From Glandiceps talaboti (Eukaryota > Hemichordata > Enteropneusta > Spengelidae), in NCBI RefSeq assembly GCF_964340395.1, contig NC_135568.1:1493501-1557500 (forward strand): a DNA stretch of 64,000 bases, read 5' to 3'. A model generated the notes under the pieces. That model worked only from the letters and a program-made list of their open reading frames with translations, was not told the DNA's origin and searched no databases. Position 1 is the stretch's first letter. Every line of letters begins with the position of its first letter. Shown in pieces: positions 25,177-37,540 of this stretch. A program made the translations under genes and the position numbers.

Positions 25177-25742
25177 TTCGACTCGGTCCACTTCAGCGTG
25201 ATTCAGTCCCAGTACATATACAAAATACAACTGAAAAAAATATATCAACGAACGGTTATGTTTTCTGATTAGTTTATGACACACTGATAGCCCAGTTCAT
25301 ACTATTTACTACATTAAATTTACACTTTAAATGTATAATTTTTTATATAAGTTGTCTGAAGAGTAGACTGTAATGTTTCACCGTTGATGGCGCCTGGAGA
25401 ATCACCACTTCCAGCGTCACCATCGACAGGCCTGGGATACAGTCTAACGGTGAAGGAGACAGTGGTAGGTCCTTTGAATATTTTAGTTAACGGACAAGTT
25501 AATCTAGGGGTAATAGCGTTTTGGAGTATTTTGTTTATGGTGCGGTCGTCATTTATTCGTAAAATAAACGAGGTTCAAATCACGGACATGGGTTTCCACA
25601 GAGAACATTTTATCTCAGTATCATTTTTTTTACTTCTAATTTTTTCTTGGGCGGCGAGTGTGCAAGATATATGGAGGACGGGGATGTTCTCGATTGTGTC
25701 AGGTTGACAGTTTTCTGTAAAGCTCACTTTGTCCCGTAAGTT

Positions 25743-25781
25743 TAGTCTGTAAGGTACGCCGTGATGGGGCGCCCTCACCTG
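25743..25781. mobile_element. Small hairpin MITE, half copy
   Basis: GGTACGCCGTGATGGGGCGC followed by CCTCAC is the reverse complement of the right arm of the copy at 19437-19540, with one change. The other arm is missing. Confidence 0.65.
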
Positions 25782-26427
25782 TTCTGTCATGGTGAATTTA
25801 TAATACCGTTACCTTGGTAAACTATTATACTGCAGTTATCAATAAACTTAATTGCTTTATTACTTCCTGTAGTTAAACTTTGTTTACAATTTCAGCTAAA
25901 TAAACGTAACTCCGTCTATGGCGCAGATGCTGCTCACAAAACATCAGTATCGGTTTTATCGTACCGTGGAATATCGATGTCAGAAACGTCAAAAAATTGG
26001 GTTTAGATAGGACGTGTACATGTATGTTAACTCTTTGATTCAATTTGATAAATAAAATCGAAATGAAACCAACTTGAGATTTTCGGGGCTCTCATTTATG
26101 TCTCTCAGGGTTGAGAAACATTAACGGAAACTAGCTAGAAAAAAGAGACTTGTCTATTAAGTTGTAGTTGTAGTTGTCGCTGCTTATGGTGCCAAACTAG
26201 TCTTTTTCTTCTTCTAAATAAGCGGCCAAACGTAAAAATTGTTTAAAATACATCAAACAAAATTACAATTCTGTATATCACTGAAAAGGACACTTCCGAG
26301 TAAAATAAAAATATTTCTGCTTTTCAGTAATGAAAATAATTTATATTCAAACATTAAACTCAGGACACGAGGACTGACTATTTGAGTCTCCGAGTCTGCA
26401 GTGATGTACATTTTAACTAGCCTGGGT

Positions 26428-26435
26428 TATAAAAG
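26428..26435 (+). promoter_or_regulatory. Candidate TATA box for gene C
   Basis: TATAAAAG lies about 215 bp before the ATG at 26647, leaving room for a 5' untranslated region of roughly 185 bases. No other core element was checked. Confidence 0.3.
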
Positions 26436-26646
26436 CTACTCAAACGGATCTGAAATATCAACTAATAAGTAACTAGACAAAAATGACATCATATACTGGT
26501 CTACTTGATCGGACTCCGGACTTGCGTGAGTTCGAAATAAAGTGACACAGTTTTAGTCGCTGTATAAACTCTGTATAGTGCCACAATTATGGATTTTGAT
26601 ATTGAGTGACCTTACACAGCGATGATAGACAGAGTAAACACATAGA

Positions 26647-28647
26647 ATGTCACGTTATCCGCTTATGTTTGCTGTTTTGTTGCAAGCCAGTCAAGTCTTC
26701 GGTGAAGGTAAGCGATCATTGTATTAAATTGCCAAAATGGCGGTACAACGCCTTATATCTGAAACCTGTGTACTATGTCACACATGAATATTGATTGATT
26801 ATGAGGAAACGCCATGCAAATAATACATACTATGATTTGTAAAATATGGGATATGACTAATTTACTTGAGTCTAAGAATGGCTGGGAGTTCAAAATTACC
26901 AAATTTGACCAATATAAATAACATTCTCCCGTGGAATGTAACGAATTTGTGACTACAAAATAAAACAGAATAAACCACTGGTAAGTTTTATTGTACAATT
27001 CGGTATACTTGTGAATATTGTCCACCGTTATATTTCTCGCATTGATTTTGACATCCCATAATTTCCTATGATTTCAATATAACCTATGAATAGTAACAAT
27101 CAACGACTTCGTCATTAAAAGTATCATTTATATGATACGGTTTAAATAAAACATTTCAGTCTATTATCTCGACAAATATCTGTTTATCACGATTATAACG
27201 ACGCAGTCACTGAGTCGGGTTAAAGTGTGACGTAGACAGGTGTGTACAACGGATGGGTAATATCAGGAATGTGACCCCATGTCACCATCGTCACAGGTTG
27301 ACAGCCCGAGCTGACCTCTCAACTTGTTGTATTACTTCAAATCACAAACCGAGGTACAGAATACTGCCCTAAACCATGTTGTAGTTATTTCTTAGCCTAG
27401 CTGATAGACCCTCCCAAAATTGTGAGGTGCTGTTATCCCCGGTTTTTGTTCGGCAACCTCCCGAGCACAAATCTGGAGTATTAAGACTTATATTCTAACA
27501 ATTTCTCTTCATCGTATTGAATTGAAATATGTCCTAGCGATAATTACTCTGTATTCTCATTCATAGTGCACATGTTATACGTGTCAAACAAGTCATAGCT
27601 ACTCAAACTTTGCATCTGTCTAAACTTATGATTGTGTGCAACACAGCTTAATGGGGAACCAGCTTGGGTAATTTATCCTGTGCATTTCTTTATGTTATAG
27701 GGGTTCCAGAAATGTAATCGGTCGGTGCACATCAGACCTCTAGTACTATAAGTCAGATTTGTCAATTCGTATAACTTTATCTTTGCGAGGTCGCGTGATA
27801 CAGGGTTGGAAAAATGGTTTCCCCGTGAAATTTATAACCTAAGCATGAAGGAACACTGTTCAGATAAAACCACCCTTTTCTATATATGCCTCGGGGACAC
27901 TTTACCTCAGACCACGAAGTAATTAATCTCAGCTACAATATCAAGGTCCTCGAAAAACTTGCTTACAATGATCATTGTATACATTGTAATACAGAAACTG
28001 GCTGACATTGAACATAATTTACACCCAGTGTGTCAGTATTTCCGACTTGAAGTTGTTGTTGTTATTGTTGTTGTTGTTGTTGTTGTTGTTTACCTACAGA
28101 TTTGAGGCTGCATTTTGACACATCGCCCTATGAAGGTTTTGTGGAGGTATATCTACACCCTACGGATGAGTGGGCAAGGATATGTGACAGTTCGTGGAAA
28201 ATGACAGAGGCAGACCTCGTCTGTAATGAGCTCGGTAAGTATTATTCGTAAGACAGTCGTTCGATAAGGAATATCAATCGCATACAACTAAACGGCATTT
28301 ATCTCAAAAGACATATAGTCTAGCAATATTTGTCACATGCTTGGATGGTATTTATAATATGCATTGTAGGACTTCAGTAAGTAAACAATGATATACAGGA
28401 GAGTAAATCATTTATGTATAATTTCAGTCTGTCACTTTATATCTCTCTCCAAGTTTACTAATAAACACAATTGCCTTGTATTCACATACATATGTCATGG
28501 TAGGTTTTCTAGCTGTGACATGATGCTGATAGATACTATTTAATATACATGCATGTGTTGTCCGATTAATGACACAAGGCTACAACCTCCGAGTCCGTCT
28601 ATCCGTCCCATCTCTGTCTGTCGTTGTGTTTCCCTTTCCTGTCTCAC

Positions 28648-28724
<77 letters not shown>

Positions 28725-31700
28725 CTGTCTGCCTGTCTGTCTCACTTGGTAAATATACATGTTTTTATTTCCAGGTCACATGGGTGCGATGTGGAGTACC
28801 TATAATGGCGGCATTGATACCCACCAAGGAAAGTGGGTGTCAGTACAGTGTACAGGGGAGGAATATAGCCTTGCTGATTGTAGTTATATTGTTAATGACG
28901 AATGTGGCATTCAAGGCGGCACACCCGAGAAAAGCGCTGGTGTCACATGCAACTGTGAGATTACTTTAATAGTTCAGAAATGTAGAAATTCTATACAATA
29001 TAAATGATAGAAAATCACATTTTAATGTCCCGGAAACCCCATTCTGTAATTTAGTATTTCGTCTCTGTCCCTTTAGCCTTAACAGAATAGTACATATCGG
29101 CGAATTATTTAAATCTTTGTAGATTGTTGTACATTTGAACTTGGACTATCAAAGGTTTGCCAACCTAAATGAAATATCAACTAATAAGTAACTATACAAA
29201 AAATGTCATCACATACTAGACTATTTGTACCCTCCCCCGGGGGGGGGGGGGGCTTTTAGTACCCCCCGGCGGGGGGCTTTTACACATATCATCTTGTTAT
29301 TACACTGTGACAGTTCATTTAAGATATTGGTACATTTTATACAATCTAACGACGCTTTCCGTTTTCTGATATGCATTCATTATAGATGCAGGCTATATTG
29401 GGTGCCACGAAGCCGACAAGAACATTAAACCTGCTGTATCGATTGATGACGTGGAAAAGATGACGATAGAAAAATGTCTGCAGTATTGTCGTACAGCGAA
29501 TGACTCTATGTATGAATTCGCTGCGTTAGAAAGTGGAAACACCTGCTCCTGCGCCAACCATGATTCTATATTTTGGAAAGAAACACCATCCGAAAATGCA
29601 GATTGCCAGGTTGTATGCAATGGTAATCCTTCGCAAGCATGTGGAGGACTCGAAGATAAACCAGTTTTCCCAGATATTTATTTCATTGGTGTATATGAAG
29701 GTAAGATTATGGTAGTCATTCCTCACCAAGAATAGGTTATCGTTTGGATGACTTTATGTGTTATCGACCACCCTCTCCCCATATAGTGTCGTTCGGACGA
29801 TTTTAATTTCATTATTCTAAAACAATATGTCATTAATGTAGACCAACGCGTGTAAGCTATTTTACAGTGTTTTACGAATGGAGCTATTCCAAAGCCATGC
29901 CAATAGGCATTTCCAAAATTTGCCATGGTGGCGCTCTACTTCCTGTGTCTGTGTATACCTTGGGGGTATACATGGTATAGGTTACTCAGTTAATCATAGA
30001 GCATTGCTGCTTCCTCTGAACAATGCGAAAAACATCCCTGATTTACACTTCTACAGAATACAAGGAACAAAGTTCTTAAGAAACGGTACTCTGAGGTGAT
30101 GATACCCCCAATTTGAGAAAGGGCGCAGTATTCTCAATTTCCTATTTGCAGTCTGGAATGGCCAATAGCGTATGGATAAGTTTAGTATTCTGAGATGTAA
30201 CAAATAATCTTCAACAACCTGTGACGTCAATAACAGTGCATTTTACAGCCACATTTCATCATCAAAGTCGACGATTTTGTCTGTAGTGTGTGCTATTTCT
30301 TACCCAATTGCAAGTGCATACCTGTCAATGTGTGGTATATTACTGCGGACATACGCTATTCAGTAGTACTATTAGCATCTAGTTTTACGATAGATATAAA
30401 GAAGGGTATCTTCAGATTTAAAGCTATAGGTAGTATCCAAACTATATATATACATATTCAACTTCTCCAATAATTTTGTGCTGGACGAAAATTTTCGATT
30501 TATACAACGGTTCACGTACAGATGTTCCCCCAAGTAACAAATGTTCATACATTTGGATTTTGAAGCGTCCTGTACTATCCAAAGTTTAGGTAGACTGATC
30601 TCAAACTGACTGTGATGTGTTCATGTATATTTTGTTAACAGTTAGTATGGGTTCATGTGGAGGTGTGGTAAAAGACAGCAATGGTACAGTGTACTCTCCA
30701 AACTTTCCTGGACCATACCCAGCATCTGTAACAGAGTGTGAATGGATTCTCCAAACTCCTGACAGCACCATCATCAAAAGTTCATTCTTCATCTTCAAAC
30801 TCAGAGATAACGACTTGGTAGAAATACGAGATGGTGGACGTGAGTCCTCAGAACTGATAGGAACATTTACTACATCTGACCACGATCCACAAATACCAGA
30901 TACTACCTCGAATGAAATGTGGATAAAATTTGCCTCTGTGGACAATGTAGATCAAACTGGAGGTTTCATCGCTATTCAGTTTGTAGGTAAGGCTGTTTTA
31001 TGTTTCTGAATGCATGGATTCAAATAGTATTGTTTTAAATGAACAAGTAGCACACAGGCAAAACCCAAAGGCACAATGTGATAAAACTACTGATGACGTC
31101 ATGGTTTCAACAAATGTAATATAGTCTAACCCACCTCACCCTCCGTGTATATTCCGGGCACATATATTTCTTCGTAATCGAATATCACACTGGCAATAAA
31201 GACAAAACATCGATTTTATTTTGGCCGACCGACAAATAAAATTGAATAGAACAAAAAACAACAACAAACAACAAACAACAAACAAATAAACAAATAAATA
31301 CATTATTAAAAAAATAAACAAACAAATAAGCATATCAATCCAACACGAATTCATTACTGACTGTGAAAATCGACCATAGTAACATTAACAAGTTTGTCTT
31401 TTCAGGTGTTACCAGATGCTTTCATAATGACGGTGTAAAAAACGGTGACACATATCCACCGGACAAGGATATCTTTGCACCAGGGGAGACACTCGTCGTA
31501 CACTGTCATGCAGGGTTTGAGATATCGACAGACTATAACAATATTACGTGTTTAGAGGGCGGCAGTTGGAACGAGGCTATTCCACTCTGTACAGGTATGT
31601 ATTAACATAATAATTACTACACCTCTTTGCTCATAGATCTTAAAATTTAATTTACCAAAGAGATTCATTTTACACTTTTTTATCGTTTTTTTTTCACTTC

Positions 31701-32362
31701 TTATTTTTTTTAAAGGTAAACTGGGCGTCTGGGACCACTGAAAGTCAAAATTATTGAAATCTTTGCAAATTTTGTCATTTGAAAGCTTGTTACTGGGCCT
31801 TTTATAAGGAAAATGGAAAGAAATGTGGGGGTTCAGCATATTGTTTTCAAGGAAATCGGCAGTCTATTATTTTCCCCATAGGTTACCACGGTATTTAACG
31901 GCCATTTTGAATTCTAAAATCATGACCTAATGTTTTAACATTTGACCTCTATTTCAAACCTTTACCGAGGGAACCCAATTTTTTTTACCTTGGTTTAATT
32001 AAGATTTGGTTTGAGCTTAGTAGAGCGAAATACAATTGTTGATGGTTTACTGATATCTCAGCTTTGCACACAGATGGGAGATATCGGGATCATTCTTGTG
32101 ATTGAGTAATCTTTTTTTTCAATTTCTACCAATGGTTATTTTTTTAAATTGAAATTAGAACTCCCGAGGTGTTACCACAACGAATCATCACATGGGAATG
32201 GAGAAACCCATCCGACTGACAAGGAGGTTTTTCTTCCTGGCGAATCAATGGTTGTTGTCTGTGACGATGGATATACTACCAACGCCAACAATACAAATAT
32301 CACTTGTCAAGAAGATGGTTCATGGGATGAAGAGGTTCCAATATGCATAGGTCAGTGTTATC

Positions 32363-32421
<59 letters not shown>

Positions 32422-32481
32422 CGTGCGTGTACGTACGTGTACGTGTGTGTGTGTGCGTCTGTCTGTCTGTCTGTCTGTCTA

Positions 32482-32546
<65 letters not shown>

Positions 32547-33310
32547 ATGTCTGTCTGTCTGAGTGCAATGCAGTGTTTATATTTTAAGTTTGACGTAATA
32601 AGAAAAATTAAAATTGATGTGACGTACTCTTTCTTTCCTTAGGAGATGGTACGCCAGAATCCTCCACAAGTAAGTCCTATTACATTATCCATAATTCTTA
32701 CAATCTTGAAAACATTGCACATAAATTCTACACCCTTAAAATGCATTTGGAATGATCTGAAATTTGATTAAATCAAACCATTTGAGGCCTACGTTTTTTC
32801 TGTTTAAATTTGTCGTCGCACAAGGCCCCAAATACTAGTCGCAGTGTGTGTCTACTATATATCGGTACTATATATAGTAAGATACCGTAGCATATTTTGG
32901 TATCTAGACAACGAATGAGCGTTTGTACCGAGATAGTACTTAGTAATTTCAGTCACAGTGATTAGGATTCTGTAAACAAAATATCACATTCAGTCATTGG
33001 GTTAATCATATTAATGTCCATTGTCTAGGGCACTCCATACATACAACTTTGTACATATACACAATTTGGTTCTAGTAAGATTTCAATCGATTTAAGTTTG
33101 TCTATAGGGTTTTAAGGACAGGTGTGGAAGTGTGTCAGTGTACTTATATGTAGCTGTATATGTTGATAATATTTTGCTATTTCGGTTAAATCATGCACAG
33201 GACACAGATTTATATTGACCCCCCCCCCCCCACACACACACACATACGCACACCGACACAGACACAGACACAGATACACGCACACACATACGTACACACG
33301 CGCGCGCACG

Positions 33311-33356
<46 letters not shown>

Positions 33357-34672
33357 TCATTAGGATCATCTCAAATGATACAGAAACCTGAACAGAAAAG
33401 TGATATTTTAAGCAATTATAGACTATGGGATGAAAAGACAATAGGCAAAAACAGCCTGAGACGTTCATATAAATTTCAATCACCCGGCTGCCCTCACAAT
33501 GCTGTGGTAACATAACATACCTGCAGTTTATGCTGCATAAGACTTTGATAGGGTTGCGCTTCCCAATAAAAATCCTTTATTTTATTTTTTACTGAAAGCA
33601 GATTTAATTTGAAAGCTATATAAAGACTATGTATATGTATCTAATACATTACATCTGATGATAGCACTATGCGTGAAACTCCGAGTTACAACCAAGAAAG
33701 AGTTCCAGTACTACCAAAACTATAATACATTACATTCATATTGAGAAATTAACCGATTTAATGTAATATCTAATTTGTTTTTGTATTTTGTTTCATATCC
33801 TTTTTAATCGTAGAGGTTGGTGCTATTATTCTGATGTGTTTAGTTGTTGCTGGTATTATTGGCATTATTATTCTGGTTATTTATCAACGGTAGGTCATTT
33901 ATCTTTATCTATAATCTTGAACCATTCATAGACAACATCAGTGCACAATTGTATTTACCTTCATGTACGAAATTTGGTTGAATAATTCCCTTCGTGATTT
34001 TGAAATCAAATTTAACAAAACTATACGACCAAATTTTATAATTAGTCTTCATGGTCCAGTTTCCAAAAACTTTCAAACCTGTTTTACTCGACTGGAAATA
34101 CGAAAGCATTTACGGAAGCTTTCAACCAGAAAACCTCTCAGTCTTGTTTACTCGTTATTCAGTTCAGTTCCGTCAGTTTGTTTAGCTAACCCCATGTGAA
34201 CTCTGACAAATGACAGTTTACCATGCATTAATGATTAACGTCTGCGCAGCAAACAAATGAATGAATACACAGGTGTTGATACACAGTAAGCTTAATGGAT
34301 TAGGAATACGATTTTTATATGTCTCCTCATGAGACATAATTACCTGTTACGAAATAAAAAATCATTTGTTTGTCATATATGTTATTGTTGATAACAATTA
34401 GCCCCCTCTGTGGTTACAACGTATTTGAAAAGTTTGAACTTGAACTACTATTCTGATCTGCGTGTTATTAGATATGTCGTGATATTGTAATATGACTATA
34501 ATTGATGTAAAAATCCTAATAAAAATATCTTATGACATTATATTTTAAAATGCCATATAATAATCCCGCCTTCACCCACTCAACTATGTAATGTAAAGTA
34601 TGTATGTATGTATGTATGTATGTATGTATGTATGTATGTATGTATGTATGTATGTATGTATGCTTGCCTGCC

Positions 34673-34726
<54 letters not shown>

Positions 34727-35500
34727 CGCGCGCGTGCGCGCGTGTGTGTAATGTAGCAATGTAACTATTATAAGTCGTACATCATAATCGTATCCTTTTA
34801 CCTAACTTTCAGAGCATACAAAAACGACCCACAACAAAGAGTATACATAGAAACCCTAGACGACAGACGTACTATTCGTCAGGACCCAGGTGCTTACTCC
34901 GACGATATTGTACAACAAGGCGGGGGTCAAATTCCTGTGTACGAGCAAGTGCCTGACAAAGGGGCAGAACGAGAAGACGAGGATGATTTGGAATGGGACT
35001 ACGCCACAGTTGATAAACCTAAAACTAAGGGTGACGTCCAATACATCCCGATGCATTCCGGAGAGAACAGCGTTGGCCCACGTGATGTGAGTAGTCTGAA
35101 TCGAAGTCACCAAGCCAATATTGGAGAGGAGGATGAATGGTTTGAGGAGAACCCCTTACGCCAAAGTGCAAACACTGATTCTCGTAATGACCCGGATGTC
35201 CCCGAGTATGCTGAAGCATCTAACCCTGGGGAAGGGTTTCTTGACAATGTATTATATGACGTCAGCGAGGACGGGAATGCTGGGAAGACTGATAATTCTG
35301 CCGTCGGTGGGATAGGCTATGTACCAGTAGAATTCGATAAAAGTGAAGGAGTTGCAGAGCCCTTGTATGAGAATGTTTCAACCGAACAACCTCGAAGTCC
35401 GGAGTACCAAGCTTTGTCAGAACATGACCACGATACATATTATTCTTTACTCGGATCAAATCCACGCCATTCCGATGTGGAAAAAGACCCCATGTACTGA
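26647..35500 (+). CDS. Gene C: SRCR-WSC-CUB-sushi receptor with ITAM-like tail
   Basis: Ten exons: 26647-26707 (signal peptide [19 protein letters not shown]), 28100-28234 and 28775-28954 (SRCR, residues 21-125), 29386-29700 (WSC, to 230), 30642-30986 (CUB, to 345), 31406-31594 and 32159-32350 (two sushi, to 472), 32643-32669 (linker), 33814-33889 (membrane span, about 482-506), 34813-35500 (tail). The total is exactly 735 codons plus stop, with every junction in phase. It is the closest relative of gene B, with two fewer sushi domains. It should be a type I surface receptor; the ectodomain suggests recognition of glycans or other molecular patterns, and the tail suggests tyrosine-kinase-coupled signalling. 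Ligand and tissue are unknown. AATAAA at 36260-36265 or 36636-36641 may end the transcript. Confidence 0.92.
28100..28954 (+). other. Gene C SRCR domain, two exons
   Basis: The halves read [20 protein letters not shown] with RICDSS...[12 protein letters not shown], and [10 protein letters not shown]...[16 protein letters not shown]...SAGVTCNC. The split position and phase are the same as in gene B. A CTGT microsatellite (28651-28741) almost touches the second acceptor. Confidence 0.9.
29170..29225 (+). repeat. Dispersed 55 bp repeat, second copy
   Basis: TGAAATATCAACTAATAAGT and the following 35 bases match 26451-26505 with few changes. One copy is upstream of gene C and one inside its third intron. 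Confidence 0.75.
29386..29700 (+). other. Gene C WSC domain exon
   Basis: It encodes [51 protein letters not shown] and ends IGVYEG. It keeps the eight WSC cysteines and matches gene B in exon phase. Confidence 0.92.
30642..32350 (+). other. Gene C CUB and two sushi domains
   Basis: The CUB exon begins [20 protein letters not shown] and contains ECEWILQTP and DLVEIRDGG. Both sushi exons are of the type seen first in gene B ([40 protein letters not shown]), with an N-rich loop before the third cysteine; the classic CGxP type is absent in this gene. Confidence 0.92.
32366..32562. repeat. GT and CTGT microsatellites
   Basis: A GT tract followed by about 25 CTGT units begins 16 bp past the second sushi exon of gene C. 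The Cys/Val and Ser/Val/Cys/Leu ORFs here are artefacts. Confidence 0.95.
33221..33352. repeat. C-rich and CA microsatellites in gene C intron
   Basis: A run of C is followed by CA and CACAGA repeats in the intron before the membrane exon. Confidence 0.9.
33814..35500 (+). other. Gene C membrane span and cytoplasmic tail with ITAM-like motif
   Basis: The span is [20 protein letters not shown]. The tail, residues 507-735, carries at 35405-35452 [16 protein letters not shown], an exact YxxL-x8-YxxL (residues about 705-720). Other candidate sites are VYEQV, DYATV, LYENV and IGYVPV; the last fits the ITIM pattern I-x-Y-x-x-V. The tail is acidic. Confidence 0.85.
34599..34748. repeat. TATG and GT microsatellites
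   Basis: About 18 TATG units, then a GT/GC tract with alternating purine-pyrimidine sequence that could adopt Z-DNA, 65 bp before the gene C tail exon. Confidence 0.9.
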
Positions 35501-37540
35501 GTACATAGCTAGCAAAAATGAGTGACAGCTGCTCGCGTTAACTTTGCAGTTGGCATAGTTTGCCGGTCAAATACTACGTAGTTCTGGTCGTAACGTTCTA
35601 TATGTAAATCTTCTATACTCACACTAACTACACAAAACTAAGTTGAATTGACCAATCAACTATGGCTATACAAAACATGAATCAAATCTATGCTATACTT
35701 GATAATTTAAGATTGACATAGAAATGATCAACGATTAAACTATGAATATCAAATTGGAGAATTGTTATTACAGGCCTTGAAAGTCGTGACTTTTTTCCAG
35801 TTTTAATTTTTTTTGTCTGTAAAATGATTGCATATTAAGACAAACTTTAAGGTTTAGGTAAAACTCCAGACAACAACGGCAATTTCACGCTATCCGGCAA
35901 TATCAGGAGCCAAGTTCGTACGCTTAGCACATTTAACAGATGCAAGTAGAAACGTTTCGAAACACTATTAAAGAAACATTTGGGATTTTTAGTCCTGTAG
36001 AATATCCCCTTTCCGCATTCTCTCCTCTTCCTTTCCATTTCCCCTTCCATCCTTTTGATGACCCAGACGTTAATATCAACACTAATACTACATTTTCAGT
36101 CAACCTCAACACTACACAACCAATGCTACATTTTCAGTCAACACCAAAATCTCAATTATCGTGAATATAACATAAATCTTCTGATATTCCAGAAACACTA
36201 CGCCAAGGATATATATATACAGGGTTTATTACCATATAAAAGAAAATTACAGTTCATACAATAAAGTAGACAAATGTTGCTTATTAGGTAATGGGAGTCC
36301 GAAAACTAGCTTAATGCTAGTCAAGTCTGACCCCCACATTTCTATTGCATGATACTGATGTAAGTATCTAAAGTTCTTTTAATCAACTGCAGCACGATCG
36401 TTTAACTATTTCATTCCCTTTTCCATATTCTGCTTCATTGCGGCTTTTTAGATATTAAGTAGTGATGAGCTCGTGTATTAATATAAAGTTATTTACTGTT
36501 TAGTTCACGTGAAATGTGGAAGTCAGTTGACGAGCTTAACGACGTTTCTGTGTTAGTATGCCATGAATGAGTATTTCTAGCGCGTTTTCATTAAATAGCT
36601 ATAGAGTGAAAAAAGTAGAACGTAATTTGGTCTTGAATAAAGTGGATTCGTTTCTATCTTACAAAAGTAATATGTGTTTTCATTTTTACCTATCATTTTG
36701 GTAGTAGGAAACGTATATACAATGGAGAAATTAGTCGCACTGGGTGAATTTTCGATCTTATGTAACCATTCTAAAATTGTATCAAACTTTTACATTGAAA
36801 TTATATTGTGGAAAATCACTGAATTCGAAGACAATCACCGAATATACCTAGTACCTGAACAGTTTGTGTATGTTTGTATTACTACAAGATAGATTCAAAC
36901 TGTTTTTTTCTGAATTCAGCCCTAGTGTTTTATAGTGCTATATTTGTATTCTCTTATATTGACTTGTAAGCCCATTGGACTGGGTAATTCTAGTAAAGGT
37001 TTAACATTTCATTCTTTTTATAATTTGAAATTATAATACCACGTGACTCATTTAAATAAATTAATGTATAATACGGACATAAATAAACCTTGTAAGAAAG
37101 GTTCAGACAAATGAACAAACATCGCCAACCAACCAACCAACCAACCAACCAACCAACCAACCAACCAACCAACCAACCAACCAACCAACCAACCAACCAA
37201 CCATAATATTTTGCAATATTCATACATCCAGTTGACAATGCAACTTAAGTTGTTTTGCAAACCAAATATTATTTATGAGTTTGCATCTTTACATTAACTG
37301 CAAATACTGACGTCGATCGGGTCATTTGTGTTTATCTAACGATGAATTATTAATTTCAAATCTATACCTTGACATAATTTATCCTGTCAAGCAAGCCATT
37401 GTCGTGTGGTCCGAACAATGCTAAATGACAACCACTGAGATGGATGGCTTATATTATGTACTCAGCCAATATTTGACAAAGTAGCGGATAGAAACACGTA
37501 CCACGACGGTCTTTTTAGATTGTCTTCGTGCCAGTATAAA
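35501..37540. other. Intergenic region between genes C and D
   Basis: It contains possible polyadenylation signals for C (AATAAA at 36260 and 36636) and a CCAA tetranucleotide array (37127-37202). No exon was recognised. TATAAA at 37535-37540 directly abuts the gene D ATG and so cannot be its TATA box. Confidence 0.45.
37127..37202. repeat. CCAA tetranucleotide array
   Basis: About 19 uninterrupted units upstream of gene D. Confidence 0.95.

Larger units (their letters stand above)
25177..26646. other. Intergenic region between genes B and C
   Basis: The 3' part of gene B and the promoter of C lie here. There are AATAAA words at 25841 and 26051, a half copy of the hairpin MITE at 25743-25781, and a 55 bp repeat (26451-26505) also found in a gene C intron. 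TATAAAAG at 26428-26435, about 215 bp before the gene C ATG, is a candidate TATA box. Confidence 0.45.

Noticed and set aside
37535-37540. TATAAA immediately before the gene D ATG
   Set aside because: No room for a transcription start between it and the ATG.
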